Assembly: GCA_003282985.1 (NCBI GenBank)
Contig: QBYE01000014.1
Location: 1-32,310, forward strand
Reading direction: 5' to 3'
Source of the DNA: Pelagibacteraceae bacterium AG-325-E08
GTDB taxonomy: Bacteria; Pseudomonadota; Alphaproteobacteria; Pelagibacterales; Pelagibacteraceae
Length of the DNA stretch: 32,310 nucleotides
The notes beneath the pieces are model-generated. The model saw only the letters and a list, made by a program, of their open reading frames with translations. It did not search any database and was not told the DNA's origin. Both the position numbers and the translations under genes were made by a program. Below, one piece after another: positions 27,453-32,310 of this stretch (the first letter of the stretch is position 1; each line of letters begins with the position of its first letter).

Positions 27453-27528
27453 GCCCTTGTAGCTCAGCTGGTAGAGCAATTGATTTGTAATCAATAGGTC
27501 CGCGGTTCGAATCCGTGCGGGGGCACCA
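27453..27528 (+). tRNA. tRNA-Thr (anticodon TGT), integration target
   Basis: 76 bases including encoded CCA. The acceptor stem GCCCTTG pairs with CGGGGGC (two G-T wobbles), the D-arm is AGCTCAGCTGGTAGAGC, the anticodon loop TTTGTAA carries TGT, and the T-loop is GGTTCGAATCC. Its last 51 bases are repeated exactly at 29786-29836, which marks it as the insertion site of the element that follows. Confidence 0.97.
27478..27528 (+). repeat. attachment-site direct repeat, copy 1 (inside tRNA-Thr)
   Basis: The 51 bp from the anticodon stem to the CCA end of tRNA-Thr are identical to 29786-29836. The flanking bases differ on both sides (C versus G before, T versus C after), so the repeat limits are exact. 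The placement is that of a tyrosine-recombinase attachment site in a tRNA 3' half. Confidence 0.93.
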
Positions 27529-27633
27529 TCATTCAATAAAATCAACACTAATTTTTTTTGCAAAATTATAATTCATTAGATTGTTAACAATAAGTGCTAC
27601 CGTAATGCTACCACTGAATATTAATTTTTTCAT
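27529..27633 (-). CDS. possible 34-residue peptide with hydrophobic N-terminus
   Basis: An ATG overlaps the stop of the nuclease gene (TAATG at 27631-27635) and opens a 34-codon frame that begins MKKLIFSGSITVALIV and ends with TGA at 27529-27531, the first three bases after the tRNA-Thr CCA. Two lysines followed by a hydrophobic stretch resemble a signal peptide or short membrane anchor. The coupling argues for translation. The short length and AT-richness argue for chance. No family recognised. Confidence 0.3.
   Translation of the reverse strand: MKKLIFSGSITVALIVNNLMNYNFAKKISVDFIE
27595..27612. repeat. paired TGCTACC direct repeats, left end of the island
   Basis: TGCTACC occurs at 27595-27601 and 27606-27612, an 11-bp period, 66-84 bp inside the tRNA-Thr repeat. 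A similar pair with the same period lies at the other end (29712-29729). A palindrome TTGTTAACAA (27581-27590) sits between it and the tRNA. Candidate recombinase arm-type or repressor sites. The pair also falls inside the possible 34-codon frame. Confidence 0.4.
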
Positions 27634-29000
27634 TAAATCATCCAGTTTAAATGATGTTTATTCTTTTTATAAGTTTTGAGTTTATGTTTATCCAACCAAC
27701 ACAGAACAATCTTAAGTTCTTCCATAAGATCTAAAATATGATTATACTTAGTCATTAACATTGTTGGATCACTATCTAAGGTTAATAATAAATCAACGTT
27801 TTTTGGAAACAGGCCCTCTTTTTTATATCTAATTTTATATTCTAATAATTTAATAATACCATTTCTTATTTGCTCTTTAAGGTTTTTTTGATTCCAAGTT
27901 TTTATTTCAAATAATTTTCCAATGTTGTTATACTCTGTATAAAGGTCAAATTGACCCTCAAGATTTTTGAAACCCTTATTTTTTAAAATCGTACCTAGTA
28001 TTGTGATAGTTTTTTCATGTTTGTTATTTGTTTTTTCTAAGATTTCTAATTTATTTTGATAATTTTTTTCTAAATTTAAATTACCTTTTGGAACCCATTT
28101 TTTTGCTAATCTACCAAGATCAATTTCTCTTAATTTTATAATTGCTGGTTTTTTATAGATTTCTTTTGGAATAACTTTGTAACTTTTAGTTTTTTCATTT
28201 TGAATAAATCTGTCAGGTTTAACTAATTTAAAATTACAAATATCATAACCATCTATACCAGTTGAGTACCAGAAGTCATTTATCATGTACTTTCCATCAT
28301 ATCTGTAACCTTCTTTAGGTGCGTAATCCGAATTAAGCTTACTTCCTCTAAAAACTCGAACAGGTATGTTCCAATTACAATTAAATACTAATGCTTTATT
28401 GTGTGTATTATCAAAGCTTTGATTAGAAATTTGTTTCTTAGTTTTTTCATCTCTTCCACCCTGCCCTATATAGATAAATTCATCACCTCTATCATTTGTT
28501 TCATCAATATACCCTCCTGATAAAACAATACTCTTGGCGATACCATCTGTTTGCGAAATACCAAATACTAAATTGTTATGAAGATTATTGTTTAAAATTT
28601 GCTTCCTATCTTTAAATACTGTGCCTTCATTAAATTCATCAATTTTTTTAAAATTTAAATTTTTAATAATTTCGTCATCTATATTTTTATACATTATTGG
28701 GTTTCTGTCTTTAGACCAATATTCTTTAATTGAAACTTTGGCATACTCTTTAAAGTTAATCTGGTATCTTGAAGGATTGTGAATAGATTTAGATATGTCT
28801 TTAATCTTGCAGATCAAAAAAGCTTCTCTATGTTTTTCCTTACCATGCCAAATTTTTCTTTTATCGTGTTTATTTCTTGTACAAATTAAATATTTGAAGT
28901 TTTTTGCTTTTTCAGGATTTAATCTCCATGCGTCAGAGGCTCCCTTTAATATCAATTCTTCAGCACTCTTATATGTAAGCACAACTAATGCTGTTGTCAT
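27633..29000 (-). CDS. SRA (YDG)-domain PD-(D/E)XK endonuclease, predicted modification-dependent restriction enzyme
   Basis: 455 residues. Residues about 125-262 form an SRA/YDG domain: a VFGISQTDGIAKSIVLSGGY entry, the segment DRGDEFIYIGQGGRD (170-184), NKALVFNC (201-208), VRVFRGSK (214-221) and the naming motif RYDGKY (233-238). SRA domains flip and read 5-methyl- or hydroxymethylcytosine. Residues about 310-440 look like a PD-(D/E)XK nuclease: D352 (FDLYTE), E365-I-K367 (LFEIKTW) and the following helix QIRNGIIKLLEYK. The N-terminal 100 residues (KYLICTRN, EAFLICKIKDI) may be a PUA-like reader, unproven. The order SRA then nuclease is opposite to PvuRts1I. The ATG overlaps the upstream gene by four bases (ATGA). 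Predicted to cut modified phage DNA. Confidence 0.8.
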   Translation of the reverse strand: MTTALVVLTYKSAEELILKGASDAWRLNPEKAKNFKYLICTRNKHDKRKIWHGKEKHREAFLICKIKDISKSIHNPSRYQINFKEYAKVSIKEYWSKDRNPIMYKNIDDEIIKNLNFKKIDEFNEGTVFKDRKQILNNNLHNNLVFGISQTDGIAKSIVLSGGYIDETNDRGDEFIYIGQGGRDEKTKKQISNQSFDNTHNKALVFNCNWNIPVRVFRGSKLNSDYAPKEGYRYDGKYMINDFWYSTGIDGYDICNFKLVKPDRFIQNEKTKSYKVIPKEIYKKPAIIKLREIDLGRLAKKWVPKGNLNLEKNYQNKLEILEKTNNKHEKTITILGTILKNKGFKNLEGQFDLYTEYNNIGKLFEIKTWNQKNLKEQIRNGIIKLLEYKIRYKKEGLFPKNVDLLLTLDSDPTMLMTKYNHILDLMEELKIVLCWLDKHKLKTYKKNKHHLNWMI

Positions 29001-29695
29001 TTTTTAAAACCTTTCATTCTCTGACACCGAGCTAAAACAAAATTAGATAAATTATACTTATATTGTTTATATTCTTCAATATTATTAGGTAACGGATAAT
29101 TTTCAAAATTTTCAAAAGGCATAAAGAATTTGATAGATGAGTAGTCGTTCGTGATTAAATCTTGAAGTAGAAAAAAATTTACATATCCCTCAAAATCATT
29201 AAATAAATCAAAAAAGGATTCATACCTTTCAAGAGTATCATTTAATGGGCTGCTATCTTTTGCGTAATATCTCCTAATACACTCTAATGTTAAGTCAAAT
29301 CTATCTCTTATTTTCTTATTAACTCCTCTTGCTCCATTTATTGTCATTTGATTATTAATTCTGTTAGATGGAAAGATTATATAAGCACCAATAGTGCTGC
29401 ATAGTGAAACAAATTTCTCTAACTCATCTGTATCTATATTTTTGATAATATCAGATGTACTTTTTATCTTGGTATAAGTGTGTGCAATTGAGTCACTTGA
29501 TAAAATAAATTCACCTAATTCTGATTTATGGTGAAGACGCATTGTAATAGTTTCATCTAGATTGAACAATGATCCATTAGGAAGTTTTTTGCTCCATAAG
29601 TTTTTATGATACTTTCTTAAGGTTGGACTATAACTATCGGGATCTTTCCCTTTGGGTGTATCTGAATAAACATTAAAATTGATATCTATATTCAC
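28997..29695 (-). CDS. conserved protein of unknown function, partner of the SRA nuclease
   Basis: 232 residues, soluble, no signal peptide or membrane span. Striking motifs are YSDTPKGKDPDSYSPTLRKY (10-29), LWSKKLPNG (33-41), LSSDSI (65-70), IIFPSNR (106-112), TINGARG (118-124), DRFDLTLECIRRYY (131-144) and NFFLLQDL (173-180). I recall this pattern from an uncharacterised family, DUF6994, from memory and unchecked. No catalytic signature is recognised. It starts with GTG (29693-29695), only six bases after a perfect TATAAT, and no ATG occurs before residue 52, so the mRNA may be leaderless. It is the first gene of the island operon and overlaps the nuclease gene by four bases, so a joint role is likely. 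Confidence 0.75.
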   Translation of the reverse strand: MNIDINFNVYSDTPKGKDPDSYSPTLRKYHKNLWSKKLPNGSLFNLDETITMRLHHKSELGEFILSSDSIAHTYTKIKSTSDIIKNIDTDELEKFVSLCSTIGAYIIFPSNRINNQMTINGARGVNKKIRDRFDLTLECIRRYYAKDSSPLNDTLERYESFFDLFNDFEGYVNFFLLQDLITNDYSSIKFFMPFENFENYPLPNNIEEYKQYKYNLSNFVLARCQRMKGFKK

Positions 29696-29701
29696 AAAAA
29701 A

Positions 29702-29731
29702 ATTATACCATTGCTACCATAGTGTTACCAA
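29702..29731 (-). promoter_or_regulatory. promoter of the island operon
   Basis: Minus strand: TTGGTA (29726-29731), 18 bp, then consensus TATAAT (29702-29707) preceded by TGg, an extended -10. Only six bases separate the -10 from the GTG of the first gene, so transcription should start at or next to the start codon. Two GGTARCA repeats overlap the -35 and spacer, so a repressor could occlude it. Confidence 0.65.
29712..29729. repeat. paired TGYTACC direct repeats, right end of the island
   Basis: TGCTACC (29712-29718) and TGTTACC (29723-29729), 11-bp period, the same arrangement as at 27595-27612. They overlap the promoter of the island operon. A TTGTT-GCT-AACAA palindrome (29753-29765) lies between them and the tRNA-derived repeat. 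Candidate arm-type recombinase sites or operator. Confidence 0.4.
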
Positions 29732-29763
29732 AACAATAATATTTTAAGATAATTGTTGCTAAC

Positions 29764-29783
29764 AAATGTTTATTTAAACATTT
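29764..29783. repeat. 20-bp perfect inverted repeat beside the tRNA-Thr remnant
   Basis: AAATGTTTA and TAAACATTT with a TT centre, ending two bases before the 51-bp tRNA-Thr repeat. No T-rich tail follows on either strand. It could be a recombination or excision-factor site, or a weak terminator. Confidence 0.45.
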
Positions 29784-29785
29784 AG

Positions 29786-29836
29786 AATTGATTTGTAATC
29801 AATAGGTCCGCGGTTCGAATCCGTGCGGGGGCACCA
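29786..29836 (+). repeat. attachment-site direct repeat, copy 2 (tRNA-Thr remnant)
   Basis: Exact 51-bp copy of the tRNA-Thr 3' half, from the anticodon stem to CCA. The D-arm and 5' acceptor strand are missing, so it cannot form a tRNA. It marks the right boundary of the island. The sequence after it leads into the sugar-gene region. Confidence 0.93.
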
Positions 29837-29888
29837 CTTAAATCTCTATTGTCATTTGGTTTTAATATATTTTAGGTTATAAATACTG

Positions 29889-30933
29889 ATGGAAAATTTA
29901 GTTGTATTAAACAATGAAAAAGTTTCAAAACAAAATGGTAAATTCTTTTCAAGAAATTATAATTTTAAAATACTTCCTGAGGGACTAAATAAATATTTTA
30001 ATGTTGAATACATAGTAAGGAAATCAAATTTAAACGAAAGCCACGAATTAAAGTTAAATAAGATTAAAATAGCATCTAATATAATTCAATTTATTTTTTT
30101 TTTAATTTCAACTTTTAAAAATAAAAATACAAAATACTATATAATTTGTATTACTCCATACACATTTATTGCATCTCTATTTTTTATTTATTTTCAGAAA
30201 AAAGGTTTTTATATATTTAATCAGCAGTGGCCACGAGGAATGGAAAAGTTTATTAGGTTCTTGGTCTGTATGGATTTATAATATGATGTTTAATATAGTT
30301 ACCTCAAACTCAACTGTCATTGCTCTTCATGATAGACTATATAAAAAAAAAAATAATTTTCATGTGATAAATTCCTCTTCGTTAGACGATAAATGGTTTG
30401 AGAATTATAAAGCAGCTAAAATTGATAAAGTACGATTTTTATACGTTGCTAGAATAAACCCTGTTAAGGGAATAAATGAATTTTTAAAGATGTTTAAAAA
30501 TCTTGAGCTAGATGCTGAACTATCAATAATTGGTAAAACAAATAATTTAAGACATCAAAAAGAATTTAGATTATTGATTGAAAACACAAATAATATTCAT
30601 TTTCCTGGCTACATATCTAATAGGCAAGATTTGATTGATACTTATGATAATCACAACATATTAATCTTACCATCTTACACTGAAGGACAACCATATGTTG
30701 TTGATGAGTCTTTGGTGCGTAAAAGACCAGTTTTAATATTTGAGGATATTGAACACATAATTAGAGGCAGAAAAGGAATTTTTGTATCTAAAAGGGATCC
30801 AAAATCATTTGAAGAAAACACAAAATTTATAATGAAAAATTACATAAGAATTCAAAAAGATATTGACCAAAATAATTTTACACTTGAAAAAGATATGTTT
30901 AAACAAATATCTGATGTGATTAAAAATAATTAA
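29889..30933 (+). CDS. GT4-type glycosyltransferase, with apparent +1-base frameshift
   Basis: The first frame (MENLVVLNNEKVSKQNGKFF) runs to a stop at 30281; a second frame continues from about 30206 to 30933. Removing one T from the T5 run at 30206-30210 joins them as QKKGFIYLISSGHEEWKSLL, giving about 347 residues. The C-terminal half has the GT4 features YVARINPVKGINEFLKMF and PSYTEGQPYVVDESL (the E-x7-E type region). It transfers a sugar from a nucleotide donor, probably in surface polysaccharide synthesis; substrate unknown. It lies 52 bp after the tRNA-Thr remnant and overlaps the convergent epimerase gene by four bases. It may be a pseudogene or a sequencing error. Confidence 0.75.
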
Positions 30934-31838
30934 TTACTAAATAGTTTATTTACACCTACAGTAATAGAAATTTTTGGTTTCCAATTAATATCTTTTTTAA
31001 TTTTTGAAATATTTGCGCAAGATCGATTGGGTTCACTTGGTCTTTTTGGAATAAAAGTTTTTTCTCCCCCCACTATACTAGCAATTTTATTAATCGAAGT
31101 TTCTTTTCCTGAGCCTAAATTATAAATTTTATTTCTTACTTTACTTTTAATTAATTTTATAAACGCGTTTGTTAAATCATCAACATATATAAAATCTCTA
31201 GTTTGATTTCCAGTGCCTACAATAGTCAGGGGTTTTTTGTTTTGTTTTTGAATTAAAAAATTTCCAAATACAGCTCCGTATTGTCCTCTTGTATTTAGTC
31301 TAGGACCATAAACATTAAAAAATCTACAAGAAATATTTGGCATATTAAAAAAATTAGCATACTTCATTACAGCTTCTTCACCTAATAACTTTGTAAAAGC
31401 ATAAGGATGTTTTGTATCAATTTTTTCAGTTTCTTTAGTTGGAATTTTTTTTGGTGAACCATAACAGCTTGAGGATGCTGCATAAATAAATTTTTTAATC
31501 TTAGCTTTTTTGGATGCTTCTAATACATTTAATGTTCCTAAAGTATTATTAATAAAATATTTCCTTGGGTTTTTAATACTTGGTATAATTTCAGCTAAAC
31601 CAGCAAGATGAAAAACATAGCTTACACCTTTGAAATATTTATAAAGATTTTTATTATTTGAAATATCTATCTTTATAATTTTGACATTCTTTTTTGAATG
31701 ATGAGATAAATTGTTTCTACTACCTGATATAAAATTATCTAAGACAATTACTTTATGTCTTTCTTTAACAAGTCTATCAACTAAATTACTTCCTATAAAA
31801 CCTGCTCCACCTGTAACTATAGATTTTACTCTTTGCAT
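30930..31838 (-). CDS. NAD-dependent nucleotide-sugar epimerase (GalE/WbpP-like)
   Basis: 302 residues of the extended short-chain dehydrogenase family. The Rossmann motif GGAGFIG is at 10-16, the catalytic serines ASSSCYG near 121-127, and Y146-x3-K150. RFFNVYGPRLNTRGQYGAVF and TRDFIYVDDL follow, resembling UDP-GlcNAc/UDP-Glc 4-epimerases. It interconverts C4 epimers of a UDP-sugar in the cytoplasm; the substrate cannot be fixed from sequence. The dehydrogenase gene lies 16 bp upstream, as expected for a UDP-uronic-acid pathway feeding surface glycans. Confidence 0.85.
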   Translation of the reverse strand: MQRVKSIVTGGAGFIGSNLVDRLVKERHKVIVLDNFISGSRNNLSHHSKKNVKIIKIDISNNKNLYKYFKGVSYVFHLAGLAEIIPSIKNPRKYFINNTLGTLNVLEASKKAKIKKFIYAASSSCYGSPKKIPTKETEKIDTKHPYAFTKLLGEEAVMKYANFFNMPNISCRFFNVYGPRLNTRGQYGAVFGNFLIQKQNKKPLTIVGTGNQTRDFIYVDDLTNAFIKLIKSKVRNKIYNLGSGKETSINKIASIVGGEKTFIPKRPSEPNRSCANISKIKKDINWKPKISITVGVNKLFSN

Positions 31839-31854
31839 TGTCTTACATTAAATT

Positions 31855-32310
31855 TTAAAGCCAACCACTGTCTCCAGTTAAATGATACTTATTATCTAAT
31901 TTATAACTTTGCCATGCTCCTTCATGATCAATGATAAATTTACAATTCTTAAGGTACTTCTTTAGTTTAAGTGGAGACAATTTAAATTGTTTATGATTTA
32001 CAGTAACAATAAGACAATCGAATTTTGTTAATTCATTAGGAAATCTAAATGTTTCGACGCCTGTGGCTTTTTTGATTTCTTCAGAAGTAAAATATGGATC
32101 AAAAAGTTTTACACTTAAGTTTTTCTTTTTAAGTGATTTAACCAGAGGAATGACCTTAGATAAAACACTAACTTTTAAATCTCCCTTATATGACAATCCT
32201 AGTATACCAATTTTTTTTAATTTTTTTCTTGTGATTGAATTTGAAATTTTTGAACCCATCCCGTCATCAGTCTTAATGGTCTCTCTTAATAAAGTAAGTT
32301 TATTTTTATC
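31855..32310 (-). CDS. nucleotide-sugar dehydrogenase (UDP-glucose/GDP-mannose family), partial
   Basis: 151 codons, open to the right edge, so the N-terminal Rossmann domain and catalytic cysteine lie outside. The visible part begins TLLRETIKTDDGMGSKIS and contains GILGLSYKGDLKVSVLSK, the start of the UDP-binding C-terminal domain, then VKLFDPYF, and ends LTGDSGWL. Family members oxidise a UDP-sugar to the uronic acid with two NAD+. An internal ATG at 32259 is not the real start. It is followed by the epimerase gene. Confidence 0.85.
   Translation of the reverse strand, partial: DKNKLTLLRETIKTDDGMGSKISNSITRKKLKKIGILGLSYKGDLKVSVLSKVIPLVKSLKKKNLSVKLFDPYFTSEEIKKATGVETFRFPNELTKFDCLIVTVNHKQFKLSPLKLKKYLKNCKFIIDHEGAWQSYKLDNKYHLTGDSGWL

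Larger units (their letters stand above)
27478..29836. mobile_element. small tRNA-Thr-integrated island carrying a restriction module, no integrase
   Basis: Two identical 51-bp tRNA-Thr 3'-half copies are 2308 bp apart and enclose a minus-strand operon: an unknown 232-residue protein, an SRA-PD-(D/E)XK nuclease and perhaps a 34-residue peptide. No integrase, transposase or replication gene is present. Paired TGYTACC repeats with 11-bp period lie near both ends (27595-27612 and 29712-29729). It could be a satellite mobilised in trans, or a larger element reduced by deletion. The neighbours are core genes on the left and surface-sugar genes on the right. Confidence 0.8.

Noticed and set aside
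28588-29007. Two plus-strand frames opposite the SRA nuclease gene (possible antisense antitoxin)
   Set aside because: Both are antisense shadows with shadow-type composition; neither has its own ribosome binding site or a recognised fold.
27529-29836. CRISPR array or transposon ends in the island
   Set aside because: No regularly spaced repeats of CRISPR length, and no terminal inverted repeats with transposase. The only long repeats are the tRNA-derived copies.
29841-29888. Promoter for the glycosyltransferase (TTGTCA at 29849-29854)
   Set aside because: No -10 element at acceptable spacing; the nearest TATAAT-like stretch is 23 bp away.

Overview
The window is AT-rich and reads as a streamlined marine alphaproteobacterium of the SAR11 (Pelagibacter) type. 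The evidence is the very low GC, near-zero intergenic spacing, few clear Shine-Dalgarno sites, the alphaproteobacterial order secY-adk-rpsM with no rpmJ between, and proteins with the Lys/Asn/Ile-rich composition of that group. The assignment is inference from composition and gene order, not from a search.

Positions 1-26547 hold one block on the minus strand. In the direction of transcription it runs tRNA-Tyr, tRNA-Gly, tuf, tRNA-Trp, secE, nusG, rplK, rplA, rplJ, rplL, rpoB, rpoC, then (after the only sizeable gap, 166 bp with candidate promoters) rpsL, rpsG, fusA, the S10 operon rpsJ to rpsQ, the spc operon rplN to secY, then adk and the start of rpsM. This is the translation and transcription core: elongation factors, most ribosomal proteins, RNA polymerase beta and beta', and the SecYE translocon. 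rpmD and rpmJ are missing from their usual places and there is no tuf between fusA and rpsJ. rpoC carries an apparent one-base insertion in an A8 run.

Positions 26676-27528 hold rlmB (23S rRNA 2'-O-methyltransferase) and tRNA-Thr(TGT) on the plus strand. The 3' 51 bp of tRNA-Thr, from the anticodon arm through CCA, is repeated exactly at 29786-29836. Between the copies lies a roughly 2.3-kb insertion with no integrase. It carries a tightly coupled minus-strand operon: a 232-residue protein of unknown function, a 455-residue protein joining an SRA/YDG modified-cytosine reader to a PD-(D/E)XK nuclease, and possibly a 34-residue peptide. I read this as a small tRNA-targeted defence cassette encoding a modification-dependent (type IV-like) restriction system with an uncharacterised partner. 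It is the most interesting part of the window.

Positions 29837-32310 begin a surface-polysaccharide region: a frameshifted GT4-type glycosyltransferase, an NAD-dependent nucleotide-sugar epimerase and the C-terminal part of a nucleotide-sugar dehydrogenase. The tRNA-Thr site therefore marks the border between the conserved core and a variable envelope-glycan region.
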